Part shown: positions 16,279 through 25,152 of the stretch, in pieces
How positions within the stretch are numbered: position 1 is the stretch's first letter
Layout: each line of letters starts with the position of its first letter
Notes under the pieces: model-generated
Database searches by the model: none
What the model saw: only the letters and a program-made list of their open reading frames with translations
What the model was told of the DNA's origin: nothing
Translations under genes and position numbers: made by a program
Assembly (NCBI RefSeq): GCF_018736105.1
Contig: NZ_CP076135.1
Coordinates: forward strand, 3,408,001 to 3,472,000
DNA: 64,000 nucleotides
Direction: 5' to 3'
Source of the DNA: Bradyrhizobium sediminis
Lineage (GTDB): Bacteria > Pseudomonadota > Alphaproteobacteria > Rhizobiales > Xanthobacteraceae

Positions 16279-16524
16279 ATGAAGTATCTTATCGCAGCGG
16301 CCCTGCTTGCAACCACGGTCGTTGGCTTTGGCGCCACGGCCGATGCCGCCGGCGGATGCGGCCGCGGCTTCCATCGCGGCCCCTATGGCGGATGCCGGCC
16401 CAATGCCGCCGTGGTCGTGGTGCGGCCGCCGGTCGTATACCGGACGGCGCCGGTCGTGGTGGTGCCCCGCGCCCGCGTCTGCCCCTACGGCATGGTCTGG
16501 CGTTATGGACGCTGCCGCTACTGA
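16279..16524 (+). CDS. small secreted Gly/Cys/Arg protein with GCG...CRPN motif
   Basis: An 81-residue exported peptide. A signal peptide (M-K-Y-L-I-A-A-A-L-L to A-D-A-A) is followed by G-G-C-G-R-G-F-H-R-G-P-Y-G-G-C-R-P-N, a motif I recall from a family of small exported proteobacterial proteins of unknown role. A Val/Pro/Arg stretch and a final C-P-Y-G-M-V-W-R-Y-G-R-C-R-Y follow. Four cysteines remain in the mature part, so disulphides are likely. GAGGGAGAA upstream supports the start, and a good intrinsic terminator follows the stop. Confidence 0.78.
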   Translation: MKYLIAAALLATTVVGFGATADAAGGCGRGFHRGPYGGCRPNAAVVVVRPPVVYRTAPVVVVPRARVCPYGMVWRYGRCRY

Positions 16525-16543
16525 CGGCGCTACAGCTTACGGC

Positions 16544-16567
16544 AAAGCCCCGCTCGCGCGGGGTTTT
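16544..16567 (+). terminator. intrinsic terminator of the small Cys/Arg protein gene
   Basis: A G+C-rich hairpin with arms CCCCGC and GCGGGG around TCGC, followed by TTTTTGTTTG. It lies 20 nt past the stop at 16524. Confidence 0.85.
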
Positions 16568-16659
16568 TGTTTGTTTGAAAGGCAGCAGCCAGCGGCCTGT
16601 CGTCAACGCGGAAACGGGAGGACGGAATTGCCGCCCCCCGCGAATTATTTCAAACGAGA

Positions 16660-16998
16660 TTACCAGTAACGGCGGCGCCAGTAGCGGCGGCGGTGCCAGC
16701 GGCGGCGGTGCCAACCCCAATGACGGCGGCGCCAACCCCAGTGACGCCGGCGCCAGCCCCAATGCCGCCTGCCCCAGCCGTGGTGATGACCGCGTCCGCG
16801 GCCCCAGCGCACTTCTTCGGGCGTGAGACGATCCACCTCGTCTCCGGTAACGACCGCGGGATGCGCGTTGTCGAGCGGAATCCGTCCGTCGGCGGCTGGA
16901 GGTTGCGGCATCAGGGGTGCTGCTTGCGCGCCCGCGGCCAGCGCAGCCGCGCCGGCGGCAAATCCAACGGCGAGTTTCAGAAAATGGCGGCGTTCCAT
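16660..16998 (-). CDS. Tat-exported protein with Trp/Arg/His-rich repeat tail
   Basis: A 112-residue protein of unknown function. The N-terminus E-R-R-H-F-L-K at 2-8 followed by an Ala/Gly hydrophobic stretch ending A-Q-A fits a twin-arginine signal peptide. Residues 27-63 are ordinary. Residues 64-112 are a tandem array with a seven-residue period (R-R-R-H-W-G-W), then H-R-R-R-W and Y-W-R-R-R, making the tail strongly basic and aromatic. A GAGGGAG sequence supports the start at 16998. The matching DNA is a 21-base-period repeat. The tail could bind polyanions, metal or haem, but this is a guess. Confidence 0.68.
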   Translation of the reverse strand: MERRHFLKLAVGFAAGAAALAAGAQAAPLMPQPPAADGRIPLDNAHPAVVTGDEVDRLTPEEVRWGRGRGHHHGWGRRHWGWRRRHWGWRRRHWGWHRRRWHRRRYWRRRYW

Positions 16999-17172
16999 GA
17001 CAGCTCCCTCTTCGCAAGGGGGGTGAGTGATGCGACGCGAGTTTGATCGCGGCGAGATGAATAGCCGCTGAACCGCGCGTTCATCGTTCCCGGACGGTGT
17101 TACGCAACCCCACATCCACTGTCACAATGCTATGGTGATATCCGCCTGCGCATCATCTCGAGGGAATCGCCC

Positions 17173-18414
17173 ATGCCGACCCGCCATCGTTCCACGCTGT
17201 TGTCCGTGCTGTTGAGCGTGGCCCTCCTTTCCCCCGCCGCGGCGCAGGTAGCGCTGCCCGAAGCGCAGATCGGCCCGCGGCCGTTCTACCTCGTCGACAA
17301 GATGAAGGACGGAGCGCTGAAGCAGAAGCTGAGCCAGTGCACCGGCCCGTTCCGGAAGAGCGACTTTTCGATCGGCCATCGCGGTGCCGCGCTGCAATTC
17401 CCCGAGCACAGCCGGGAATCCTATACTGCGGCGGCCCGCATGGGCGCCGGCGTGATCGAATGCGACGTGACATTTACAAAAGACCGGCAACTGGTGTGCC
17501 GACATTCGCAGTGCGACCTCGCAACCACTACCAACATCCTGTCGGTGCCGGAACTCGCCGCAAAATGTTCGCAGCCGTTCGTCCCGGCCGATCCAGCGAC
17601 CGGCCGCAAGGCGGCGGCGAAATGCTGCACCAGCGACATCACGCTCGCCGAATTCAAACAGCTCACGGCCAAGATGGACGGCTCGAACCCGAACGCCACC
17701 ACCGCGGCCGAATTCCAGAACGGCACGCCGCGCTGGCGCACCGACCTCTACGCCAATTCCGGAACCCTGATGACCCACGACGAGAGCATTGCGCTGATCA
17801 GGAGCTTGGGCGCCAAATTCACGCCGGAACTGAAAGCGCCTGAAGTGCCGATGCCGTTCGACGGCGACTACACCCAGGAGAAATACGCCGCGCAGATGCT
17901 GGACGCCTACAAGACCGCCGGCATTCCCGCGAGTGATGTGTTCGCCCAGAGCTTTGGCCTCGCCGACATTCTGTTCTGGGTGAAAACCGCGCCGGAGTTC
18001 GCGGCGCAGGCGGTTTATCTCGAAGACCGCTACGAAAAGCGGGGCCTTGATGCCGGAAAGCCCGAAACCTGGAAACCTTCGATGGTGGAATTGAAGGCCT
18101 CGGGCGTGAAAATCCTGGGGCCGCCCATCGCGCTGATGCTGGCGCTAAACGACAAGGGCGAGATCGTGCCGTCGGAATATGCGAGGGCCGCCAAGGCCGC
18201 CGGCCTCGATTTGATCGGCTGGTCGCTGGAGCGCGACGGGCCGCTCGACAAGGGCGGCGGCTTCTATCACCGCTCAGTCAAGCGCGCCATCGACCGCGAC
18301 GGCGACACGCTCACGGTGCTCGATGTGCTGGCGCAACAGGTCGGCGTGCGCGCCATGTTCTCGGACTGGCCGGCGACCACGACGTTCTACGCGAGCTGCA
18401 TGGGGATGAAGTGA
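17173..18414 (+). CDS. periplasmic glycerophosphodiester phosphodiesterase
   Basis: A 413-residue exported GDPD-family enzyme. A signal peptide (residues 1 to about 25, ending A-A-A-Q) precedes the catalytic barrel. I-G-H-R-G-A at 67-72, E-H-S near 79, Glu96 and Asp98 in I-E-C-D-V, and His111 give the metal ligands and general acid/base of the family. It would release sn-glycerol 3-phosphate from deacylated phospholipids for phosphate or glycerol scavenging. At 413 residues it resembles the longer periplasmic GlpQ-like group. Four to six extra cysteines near 110-150 may form disulphides. Confidence 0.9.
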   Translation: MPTRHRSTLLSVLLSVALLSPAAAQVALPEAQIGPRPFYLVDKMKDGALKQKLSQCTGPFRKSDFSIGHRGAALQFPEHSRESYTAAARMGAGVIECDVTFTKDRQLVCRHSQCDLATTTNILSVPELAAKCSQPFVPADPATGRKAAAKCCTSDITLAEFKQLTAKMDGSNPNATTAAEFQNGTPRWRTDLYANSGTLMTHDESIALIRSLGAKFTPELKAPEVPMPFDGDYTQEKYAAQMLDAYKTAGIPASDVFAQSFGLADILFWVKTAPEFAAQAVYLEDRYEKRGLDAGKPETWKPSMVELKASGVKILGPPIALMLALNDKGEIVPSEYARAAKAAGLDLIGWSLERDGPLDKGGGFYHRSVKRAIDRDGDTLTVLDVLAQQVGVRAMFSDWPATTTFYASCMGMK

Positions 18415-18417
18415 GAC

Positions 18418-18440
18418 GAAGCGGAAGCTGCTTCCGCTTC
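18418..18440. terminator. hairpin between convergent genes
   Basis: A perfect inverted repeat with arms GAAGCGGAAGC and GCTTCCGCTTC around a single T. It lies just past the glycerophosphodiesterase stop and before the convergent Bug-type gene stop. There is no long T-run, so it may be a bidirectional 3'-end stem-loop rather than a full intrinsic terminator. Confidence 0.55.
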
Positions 18441-18478
18441 TGCCGGTCGATGAAGCTGCAAGGGCATCGAGCCCCGGT

Positions 18479-19483
18479 TCACTCCGGCTTGATGCCGGCC
18501 TTCTGCACCACGTCGCGCCATCGCACGACTTCGGCTGCGACGAACTTTCCGAACTCCGGGCCCATCAACGTCGGGATGGCGGAGCCGTTCTTCGCCCACA
18601 TTTCCTTGATGGGCTCCGAGTCCAGCGCCTTGCGCACCTCGGCCGACATCCGCTTGATGACCTCCGGCGGCGTGCCCTTCGGGGCGAACAGAGCATACCA
18701 GGTCGACACCTCGTAGCCCTTGAGGCCCGCTTCGGCAGCGGTCGGCACGTTAGGGACCGCGGCCGAGCGCTGCGGCGCTGCGACCGCCAGGGCGCGCAGC
18801 GTGCCGCCCTGGATCTGGTTCGCCGACGAACCAAGCCCGTCGAACATCACATGGACATGCCCGGAGACCAGATCCTGCATCGCAGGACCCGCGCCGCGAT
18901 ACGGCACATGATTCATCTTGGTGCCGGCGAGGATATTGAACAATTCGCCCGCCAGCTGATGGGTGGTGCCACGTCCGGCCGAAGCGAAATCCACCTTGCC
19001 CGGATTGGCCTTCAGGTAGGCGATGAATTCGGCCAGCGTCTTGGCCTCGACTTTGGAGGGATTGACGACGATCACCTGCGGCGGGGCGGCGATCAGGGCA
19101 ACCGGGATAAAATCCTTCTCGATGTCGTAATCCAGTTTGAGAAAGATCGATGGCGCGATCGCATGGTGCGCCGCACCGACGAAGAAGGTGTAGCCATTGG
19201 GCTCGGCCTTGGCCGCCGCGGACGCGCCGATGGTGCCGCCGGCGCCGCCGCGGTTGTCGATCAGAACGCGTACGCCGAGCTGCTTGTCGAGCTGCGCCGA
19301 CAGCGGACGCGCGAAAGCATCGGTGCCGCCGCCGGCCGGAAACGGCACGATCAAGGTCACCGGCCGTTCCGGCCAGCCCTGCGCTGCGGCCGGTCCGCTG
19401 GCGAATGCGAAGGCCGCAAGCGCCGCCAAAGCCAGTGTTCGATAGAGGGCGGCCGCGCTCGCGCGCCGTGATTGAAAGTCCAT
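18479..19483 (-). CDS. Bug-family (tripartite tricarboxylate transporter) solute-binding protein
   Basis: A 334-residue periplasmic binding protein. The signal peptide (to about residue 35, ending A-A-A-Q) is followed by W-P-E-R-P-V-T-L-I-V-P-F-P-A-G-G-G-T-D, the hallmark first strand and loop of Bug proteins. N-R-G-G-A-G-G-T-I-G and V-P-Y-R-G-A-G-P-A follow. Family members deliver carboxylates or related acids to TctAB-type transporters. No TctA or TctB gene adjoins it, so it is an orphan receptor. The start at 19483 gives a normal signal sequence. Confidence 0.9.
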   Translation of the reverse strand: MDFQSRRASAAALYRTLALAALAAFAFASGPAAAQGWPERPVTLIVPFPAGGGTDAFARPLSAQLDKQLGVRVLIDNRGGAGGTIGASAAAKAEPNGYTFFVGAAHHAIAPSIFLKLDYDIEKDFIPVALIAAPPQVIVVNPSKVEAKTLAEFIAYLKANPGKVDFASAGRGTTHQLAGELFNILAGTKMNHVPYRGAGPAMQDLVSGHVHVMFDGLGSSANQIQGGTLRALAVAAPQRSAAVPNVPTAAEAGLKGYEVSTWYALFAPKGTPPEVIKRMSAEVRKALDSEPIKEMWAKNGSAIPTLMGPEFGKFVAAEVVRWRDVVQKAGIKPE

Positions 19484-19709
19484 GATGCGTTTTCCCGTCT
19501 GCGGTGGTTTTTGCCTGATATTGAAGCCAATTAGGCCACCACGCCGCAGGCTTGGCAAGCCGGTTCCCTCGGCTTTTAGTCCTGCATGCGAGCGGCCCGG
19601 CGGTGGCCGGATTGCCCTTCTCATGCTGCATGGCGATGAAGTGGGGCGAGAGAAAGGCTGATTCCGCTTCTGCCGCTCGCGGGGGGACGACGAGCGGAAG
19701 ACGCCTCGC

Positions 19710-20021
19710 CTAGCCGACCTCCTCCGCCAGCACCAGCACCTCGCGCGTGCGCGTCACCTCGGGCCAGCAGCGGTCGAATTCGGCGACCAGCGCCTTCAGC
19801 GCATCGCCGCCGGTGGCGCGCTCGAGCGCGGCCTGGTCCGAAAATTCGTACATCGCCAGGTGCAGCGCGGGATCGCCGGCGCTCCAGAACCGCCGCGCCT
19901 TCTTTACCCCGAACGCCTTGATCGCATCCGGCAGATGCTCGCGGCTGTACCATTCGTCGAACGCCTTGCGCTTGGCGGGATCGGCGACAGTGGCGCGGAC
20001 GACAAAACAGGTCTTGGGCAT
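19710..20021 (-). CDS. small dimeric alpha/beta-barrel (EthD/ABM-like) protein
   Basis: A 103-residue protein with a ferredoxin-like dimeric barrel pattern. It has an N-terminal strand, F-D-E-W-Y-S-R-E-H-L-P-D near residues 21-32 as in EthD-like domains, a central strand A-L-H-L-A-M-Y-E-F-S, and a C-terminal helix and strand. Members include small monooxygenases and degradation accessory proteins, but no catalytic residue can be assigned. The start at 20021 fits the domain; the much longer upstream frame overlaps the DUF2214 gene and is not credible. Confidence 0.72.
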   Translation of the reverse strand: MPKTCFVVRATVADPAKRKAFDEWYSREHLPDAIKAFGVKKARRFWSAGDPALHLAMYEFSDQAALERATGGDALKALVAEFDRCWPEVTRTREVLVLAEEVG

Positions 20022-20050
20022 GGGCGGGCTCCGACGGCGTGGACGATAGG

Positions 20051-20497
20051 CTAAACCCAGCCGACACGCGCCATGATCGCGGCGCACAGCAGGATCAACA
20101 TGATGGCGAGCAGTTCGCCGTGCAGGACCCTGCGGACCAATGCCAGCCTGTTCGCACTGATCTCCGGCGCCTGCCCGGCCCGCAACGCGCCGCGCCACGA
20201 CAGGAACTCCCGGGTCGGCACGATCGACATCAGCGCGACCGCGATGAAGATCGCGAGTTTGGCCAGGAAGGCGTGGCTGTGGAAATAATAGTCCGCGCCT
20301 TTCTCGAAGAAGAACACCCGCAGCAGCCCGATCACCAGCAGCGCGGCGGCCGAAATGCCGAGCACCGCGTCGGTCGCCAACAGTTTTCGCGCCGACGCCA
20401 GCGTCAGCTCGCCGCGGACCAGCGTGAACTCGATCGCGACCGCCGACACCAGCGTGAAGGCGCAGAGGTGATGGAGGAAGGCGAACAGCGTGGGCAT
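20051..20497 (-). CDS. DUF2214-family four-helix membrane protein
   Basis: A 148-residue membrane protein with four hydrophobic segments: about 5-25, 40-62, 78-95 and 125-146. The first helix contains H-H-L-C-A-F, and F-F-E-K-G-A-D-Y-Y-F-H-S-H-A-F precedes the third. The conserved histidines near the membrane are typical of DUF2214, whose function is unknown; haem or metal binding is a possibility. It is 29 nt upstream of the small barrel protein in the same direction and probably shares its transcript. Confidence 0.78.
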   Translation of the reverse strand: MPTLFAFLHHLCAFTLVSAVAIEFTLVRGELTLASARKLLATDAVLGISAAALLVIGLLRVFFFEKGADYYFHSHAFLAKLAIFIAVALMSIVPTREFLSWRGALRAGQAPEISANRLALVRRVLHGELLAIMLILLCAAIMARVGWV

Positions 20498-20615
20498 GGG
20501 GCGGGGTCCGTTTCAGCGGCATGTGGGCGAAGGACTTGAATAATGACACGGCAATTGTAGGGCTGGTCAAACAGACCTGTACCCGATCGGAAACGGTGTT
20601 GCCCAAGAAAATATC

Positions 20616-20642
20616 GGTGGATTCCACTGCGCCGATCCACCC
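20616..20642. repeat. GGTGGATT...GATCCACC short inverted repeat
   Basis: Arms GGTGGAT and ATCCACC flank a short loop containing CACTGCGCC. It resembles a widespread intergenic repeat and sits about 40 nt before the low-G+C DUF2806 gene. Confidence 0.5.
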
Positions 20643-20682
20643 TACGTGGTATCTTGAGCAATTATCATAAGGTGATTGCCGC

Positions 20683-21663
20683 ATGGCGAATGACGAAGAA
20701 AAATCTCTAGTCAGAATTAGCGACCTCTTTGGCGCCGCTAAACCCCTCGAACAACTTGTATCGGCCATCGAGCGGGGGATCGGAAGCTTCATGCGCCCCA
20801 TTCAAAAACGACGAGAGACGAAGGCGGATGTTGCCGCTTTCGATGACTGGAACGAAGCCCTGACGAGGACTGGCCTTGCCCCAAAGAGTGCGGAACTCAC
20901 GCTTGGAGACAGGGCGACAATAAGACTAACGGCCGAAGTTGCCAGAAAGCAGCAGAACAGAGAATCCATCGCCGTTGAAGCCGTCAACGAGTACGTTCAT
21001 TCGCTCGAAGACCTATCAGATCCGGCTGTTAGAGACTCAAAAATTCAAGAGGAATGGCTGGATCGCTTTTGGCGCTTAGCCGAAGACGTAACCGACACCG
21101 ATATGCAGGCCGTTTGGGGGCGCATCTTGGCTCGCAAAGCACAAAGCCCGACAAAATATAGCGCTAGGTGCTTGGAAGCTTTGAGCCTGCTTAGCAAAGA
21201 AGAAGCCCTGAGGCTCGAAAATCTTAGTAAATTTGTGCTTTGTGCCAAGAGGCAAAATGCGCCGTATCATTTCTTTCTTTCAAATCCATTCAGACTGAAC
21301 AGTGATCTTAAGGCTGAAGAACAGGGAAAGAAGATCCGCGAAATCATTGGTCAAACGTATCGCACAACATTTGGACCTGCAGGGTTCTACACCGACTCTG
21401 GTTCAAGTTGGGCCTTAGACGTTCATATTGATGTATCGGAGGGAAATGCATTCCTATTGATCGCAAATACACCATACGTCATACGCTATCCGACTCCAAC
21501 CACCTGTGTTGATTATATCGGTTCGGGCCTCGGAATAAGCCCCCTCGGCGCAGAGATATTTAGTTTGATCGAAATAAAACCCGATCCTGATTACGTTGAA
21601 GCACTATCCTCTGCTCTTCGCGTATTTGGCATGAAGCTTGAGCGCCACGATGGCACGCTATAA
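20683..21663 (+). CDS. DUF2806-like protein, low-G+C orphan
   Basis: A 326-residue soluble protein that I match tentatively to DUF2806. It is mostly helical in the first 190 residues, with E-E-W-L-D-R-F-W-R-L-A-E-D-V and D-M-Q-A-V-W-G-R-I-L-A-R-K near 115-150. A mixed C-terminal domain carries G-S-G-L-G-I-S-P-L-G near 275. No catalytic motif or signal peptide is visible. Six sampled 60-base lines average about 51% G+C, against roughly two thirds in neighbouring genes, with codons such as ATA, AGA and TTA in use. It stands alone on the plus strand between minus-strand genes, so recent acquisition is likely. Function unknown. Confidence 0.75.
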   Translation: MANDEEKSLVRISDLFGAAKPLEQLVSAIERGIGSFMRPIQKRRETKADVAAFDDWNEALTRTGLAPKSAELTLGDRATIRLTAEVARKQQNRESIAVEAVNEYVHSLEDLSDPAVRDSKIQEEWLDRFWRLAEDVTDTDMQAVWGRILARKAQSPTKYSARCLEALSLLSKEEALRLENLSKFVLCAKRQNAPYHFFLSNPFRLNSDLKAEEQGKKIREIIGQTYRTTFGPAGFYTDSGSSWALDVHIDVSEGNAFLLIANTPYVIRYPTPTTCVDYIGSGLGISPLGAEIFSLIEIKPDPDYVEALSSALRVFGMKLERHDGTL

Positions 21664-21675
21664 TCATTGTCATGC

Positions 21676-23208
21676 TCACAGCGGCAGATTGTCGTGCTTT
21701 TTCATCGGTATCTCGACATGCTTGTCCTTCAACATCGCCAGCGCGCGGGCGATGCGGCGCCTAGTGGAATGCGGCATGATGACGTCGTCGATGTAGCCGC
21801 GCTCGGCGGCGATGAAGGGGGACAGGAAGCGGTCCTCGTATTCCCTGGTGCGGGCGGCGATCTTCTCGGCGTCGCCGATGTCGGCGCGGAAGATGATTTC
21901 CACCGCGCCCTTGGCGCCCATCACCGCGATCTGCGCGGTCGGCCAGGCGTAGTTGATGTCGGCGCCGATTTCCTTCGAGGCCATCACGTCGAACGCGCCG
22001 CCATAGGCCTTGCGCGTGATCACGGTGACCAGCGGCACGGTGCACTGGCTGTAGGCGAACAACAGCTTGGCGCCGTGCTTGATCAGCCCGCCATATTCCT
22101 GCGCAGTGCCCGGCAGGAAGCCCGGGACGTCGACGAAGGTGACGATCGGGATGTTGAAGGCGTCGCAGAACCGGACGAAGCGCGCCGCTTTGCGCGAGGC
22201 GTCGCTGTCGAGCACGCCCGCCAGCACCATCGGCTGGTTGGCGACGAAGCCGACGGTGCGGCCGGCAATGCGGCCGAAACCGGTGACGATGTTCTTGGCG
22301 AACATTTCGGAGATTTCGAAGAAGTCGCCCTCGTCGACGACCTTCAGGATCAGTTCCTTCATGTCGTAAGGCTTGTTCGGATTGTCCGGGATCAGCGTGT
22401 CCAGGGACATGTCGACCCGCTCGATGTCGTCGAAGCTCGGCCATTCCGGCACGCCTGACGTGTTGTTGGCGGGCAGGAAGTCGATCAGCCGGCGCATCTG
22501 CAACAGCGTCTCGACGTCGTTCTCGAACGCGCCATCCGCAATCGAGGAACGGGTGGCGTGCACGGAGGCGCCGCCGAGTTCTTCGGCCGTGACCACCTCG
22601 TTGGTCACGGTCTTCACCACGTCGGGGCCGGTGACGAACATGTAGCTGGTGTTCTTCACCATGAAGATGAAGTCGGTCATGGCGGGCGAATAGACGTCGC
22701 CGCCGGCGCAGGGGCCCATGATGACGGATATCTGCGGGATCACGCCCGACGCAACCACGTTGCGGCGGAACACGTAGGAATAGCCCGCGAGCGCCGCGAC
22801 GCCTTCCTGGATGCGCGCGCCGCCGGCGTCATAGAGCCCGATAATCGGCGCCCTCGCCTTCATCGCCATGTCCTGGATTTTTACGATTTTCTGCGCGTGG
22901 GTTTCCGACAGCGAGCCGCCGAACACGGTAAAGTCCTTGGCGAAGACGAAGGTCTTGCGGCCGTTGACGGTGCCCCAGCCGGTGACGACGCCATCGCCCG
23001 GCACCTTGGTCTTTTCCATGCCGAATTCGGTCGAGCGGTGTTCGACGAACATGTCGAATTCCTCGAACGAACCCTTGTCGAGCAGCAGCTCGATGCGCTC
23101 CCGCGCGGTCAGCTTGCCGCGGGCGTGCTGCGCCTCGATGCGCTTTTCGCCGCCGCCGAGCTTGGCGCCGGCGCGCCGTTCTTCGAGGGTGTCCAGGATG
23201 TCCTTCAT
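21676..23208 (-). CDS. pccB: acyl-CoA (propionyl-CoA) carboxylase beta subunit
   Basis: A 510-residue biotin-dependent carboxyltransferase. It begins [12 protein letters not shown] and contains [10 protein letters not shown], the first oxyanion region [16 protein letters not shown], and the second crotonase half with [10 protein letters not shown] and R-K-A-Y-G-G-A. It transfers carboxyl from biotin to propionyl-CoA to give methylmalonyl-CoA. The subtype (PccB rather than another acyl-CoA carboxylase) rests on overall wording and length. The biotin-carrying alpha subunit is not in this window. The start at 23208 is the canonical family N-terminus. Confidence 0.93.
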   Translation of the reverse strand: MKDILDTLEERRAGAKLGGGEKRIEAQHARGKLTARERIELLLDKGSFEEFDMFVEHRSTEFGMEKTKVPGDGVVTGWGTVNGRKTFVFAKDFTVFGGSLSETHAQKIVKIQDMAMKARAPIIGLYDAGGARIQEGVAALAGYSYVFRRNVVASGVIPQISVIMGPCAGGDVYSPAMTDFIFMVKNTSYMFVTGPDVVKTVTNEVVTAEELGGASVHATRSSIADGAFENDVETLLQMRRLIDFLPANNTSGVPEWPSFDDIERVDMSLDTLIPDNPNKPYDMKELILKVVDEGDFFEISEMFAKNIVTGFGRIAGRTVGFVANQPMVLAGVLDSDASRKAARFVRFCDAFNIPIVTFVDVPGFLPGTAQEYGGLIKHGAKLLFAYSQCTVPLVTVITRKAYGGAFDVMASKEIGADINYAWPTAQIAVMGAKGAVEIIFRADIGDAEKIAARTREYEDRFLSPFIAAERGYIDDVIMPHSTRRRIARALAMLKDKHVEIPMKKHDNLPL

Positions 23209-23345
23209 CTGCTTCCGCCCGTATTTGCCGCAGGATTTGGCAAGGCTTCTAACACGGCATTTCGCGGGCGGGAAACGCCCTTCCCGGCCCTCTGGCACTC
23301 CTTACCAGGGCCGCCTATATCCGGTGGCCCAACGGAGGCGACGAG

Positions 23346-23762
23346 ATGACTGATATCGCAAGCGGGGGCGCGACAGGCACCGCCATAGGTGGGGCGCGGA
23401 CCCTGCTACGGCTCGAGGGACTGGCGCTGTTTGCGGGCATGACCCTGCTTTACGCGATATGGGAGGGATCGTGGTGGGTCTACGCTCTCCTGTTCCTGGC
23501 GCCCGATCTGAGCTTCGCAGGATACCTTGCAGGCCCCCGGATCGGGGCAGCCGTCTATAACGCAGCCCACAGCTATCTGGCGCCGATGGCGCTGATGACG
23601 ACGGGCCTGGCGCTTCCCTCGCCGCTTACGCTCTCGCTCGCGATGATCTGGCTGGCCCATATCGGCATCGACCGCGCGCTCGGCTACGGCCTGAAATACT
23701 CCACCGGTTTCGGCTTCACCCATCTCGGCCGGATCGGCAAGGATGCGGCGAAGGCGACCTGA
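23346..23762 (+). CDS. DUF4260-family membrane protein
   Basis: A 138-residue membrane protein of the DUF4260 type. After a short polar lead, three to four hydrophobic segments span residues about 24-130. The motif A-P-D-L-S-F-A-G-Y-L-A-G-P-R-I-G near 52-67, then A-H-S-Y, then H-I-G-I-D-R-A-L-G-Y-G-L-K-Y and a final F-T-H-L-G are conserved family features. The function is unknown. It is divergent from pccB. Confidence 0.83.
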   Translation: MTDIASGGATGTAIGGARTLLRLEGLALFAGMTLLYAIWEGSWWVYALLFLAPDLSFAGYLAGPRIGAAVYNAAHSYLAPMALMTTGLALPSPLTLSLAMIWLAHIGIDRALGYGLKYSTGFGFTHLGRIGKDAAKAT

Positions 23763-23807
23763 TGCCGCGGCGGCTGGGTTCTCGCCGCGTGGCAGCGAGT
23801 ATCCCGG

Positions 23808-24233
23808 TTACGGACGCAGAACCGGATGGGTGTTCGGCGCCGGCGCCTGCTCCATCGGCCCTTCTTCCGGTAGCTTCTCGCCATGCAGGTCGAGCGCCGG
23901 CCCGATCCAGAGCGGATCGCCGAGATGATCCCGGCGCGGGTTGGCGGTGTTCGGATGCACCAGGATGCTCAGGCTTCCATGGTTGAGCATCAGCCACGGC
24001 ACCAGCTCCGGAAAAACTTCCGTCGCGAAGGCGACCTGAAACATCGCCTGGTCGTGCGGGCCCACCTTGACGTCGTGCCAGCGGCCCAGCGTCACCGAAA
24101 ACCGCTTGCCGATCCATGCCCGCAGCCGTTCGGCTTCCGGCCGCGTCGCGTTGGGATCGTAATAGACATGGGCGTGGAAGCTTGCGATCTCGCGGAGAGC
24201 TCGCGGGGCGGGATTATGCGGCACGTCGGTCAT
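23808..24233 (-). CDS. DOPA 4,5-dioxygenase-family protein
   Basis: A 141-residue protein of the DOPA dioxygenase family. It has H-A-H-V-Y-Y-D near residue 20, a central G-P-H-D-Q-A-M-F-Q-V near 58, and N-H-G-S-L-S-I-L-V-H-P-N-T near 84-96. These contain the histidines expected to bind iron in extradiol cleavage of catechols. The physiological substrate in bacteria of this type is unknown. The start at 24233 gives M-T-D-V-P-H-N-P; upstream residues in the frame are unlike the family. It follows the beta-lactamase gene on the same strand with a 28-nt gap. Confidence 0.83.
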   Translation of the reverse strand: MTDVPHNPAPRALREIASFHAHVYYDPNATRPEAERLRAWIGKRFSVTLGRWHDVKVGPHDQAMFQVAFATEVFPELVPWLMLNHGSLSILVHPNTANPRRDHLGDPLWIGPALDLHGEKLPEEGPMEQAPAPNTHPVLRP

Positions 24234-24261
24234 CTCGACTTCCCTGGTTCGCCGCAGCGGA

Positions 24262-25119
24262 TCAGATCGCGCCGATATCGGCAAGGCATTGCTGCGCCAC
24301 CTTGATGCGGCTGGCGACATGGCGCGGCTCGCGGCAATCCATGTTGAACGCGAACACGGTAATGGCGCTGCCCTTCTCGGCCCAGCCCACCAGCCAGCCG
24401 AGCGAGGGCTCGCCGCGCTCGGCGCCCAACAACCCGGTCTTGGCGCGGATCACGGCGTCGCCGGCTTTTATCACCGGTAGGATATCGCGCGCCAGATCCT
24501 GGCTGCGTTTCGACACCGGCAACACGCCGCGCCGCAGCCGGTCGACGAAGTCAATCTGCTGAACGGGATCGATGCGCAGATCGCCGGTCAGCCAGAACTG
24601 GTCGATGCCGCCGCCGATGTTGCGGTTGCCATATTCGAACAGGTCGAGATATTTCTGCATCCGCTCCGGCCCGATCCGCCGGGCGATCTCCTGATAGGCG
24701 GGCACCACGGAGGCGGCGATCGCGGTGCGCAAGGTGTGGTCCTTGTTCCACGCTTCGATGCTTCTGGTAACGCCGTCCCACTTGAAGACGTCCTTGTCCG
24801 GGTCTTCGACCACGCCGGTATCCAACGCGATGATCGAATTCGGAATCTTGAAGGTCGAGGCCGGCAGCTTCGCTTCGCCGGAACGATCCTTGTCGCTGGC
24901 GATGATCAGATAGTCATCGGTCTTGTAGCCGACGAAGGTACCAGCCGTTCCCTCGTCGGCAAACCGCTTGGCGAGATCAGCACGGATCTCGCTGCGCTGA
25001 TACGCGACATTGGCATCGCTTCGGGAAGGCAAAAGGCTGGCGGCGGCAAGGAGGCCGAGTGCATGACGACGATTGATCAAGGGAGCATCCGATGGCGTTG
25101 AAGGCGGCCGACGATGCAT
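24262..25119 (-). CDS. class D (OXA-type) beta-lactamase
   Basis: A 285-residue serine beta-lactamase of class D with its motifs intact. They are the nucleophile motif S-T-F-K at 88-91 (the lysine is the one carboxylated in the family), S-V-V at 137-139, Y-G-N at 163-165, K-T-G at 227-229 and G-W-L-V-G at 241-245. A signal sequence runs to about residue 36, with N-R-R-H-A-L-G-L at its start, which could be Tat-type. The product would hydrolyse penicillins in the periplasm; its spectrum cannot be read. No mobile element flanks it, so it looks like a resident chromosomal enzyme. Adjacent LysR-type control is absent. Confidence 0.92.
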   Translation of the reverse strand: MHRRPPSTPSDAPLINRRHALGLLAAASLLPSRSDANVAYQRSEIRADLAKRFADEGTAGTFVGYKTDDYLIIASDKDRSGEAKLPASTFKIPNSIIALDTGVVEDPDKDVFKWDGVTRSIEAWNKDHTLRTAIAASVVPAYQEIARRIGPERMQKYLDLFEYGNRNIGGGIDQFWLTGDLRIDPVQQIDFVDRLRRGVLPVSKRSQDLARDILPVIKAGDAVIRAKTGLLGAERGEPSLGWLVGWAEKGSAITVFAFNMDCREPRHVASRIKVAQQCLADIGAI

Positions 25120-25152
25120 CCGGCATCGTGGTAAAATAATGACGATCGGAAA

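Noticed and set aside
16669..16770. Direct repeats that could suggest a CRISPR or minisatellite array.
   Set aside because: The 21-bp period is in frame and encodes the Trp/Arg/His tail; there are no unique spacers.
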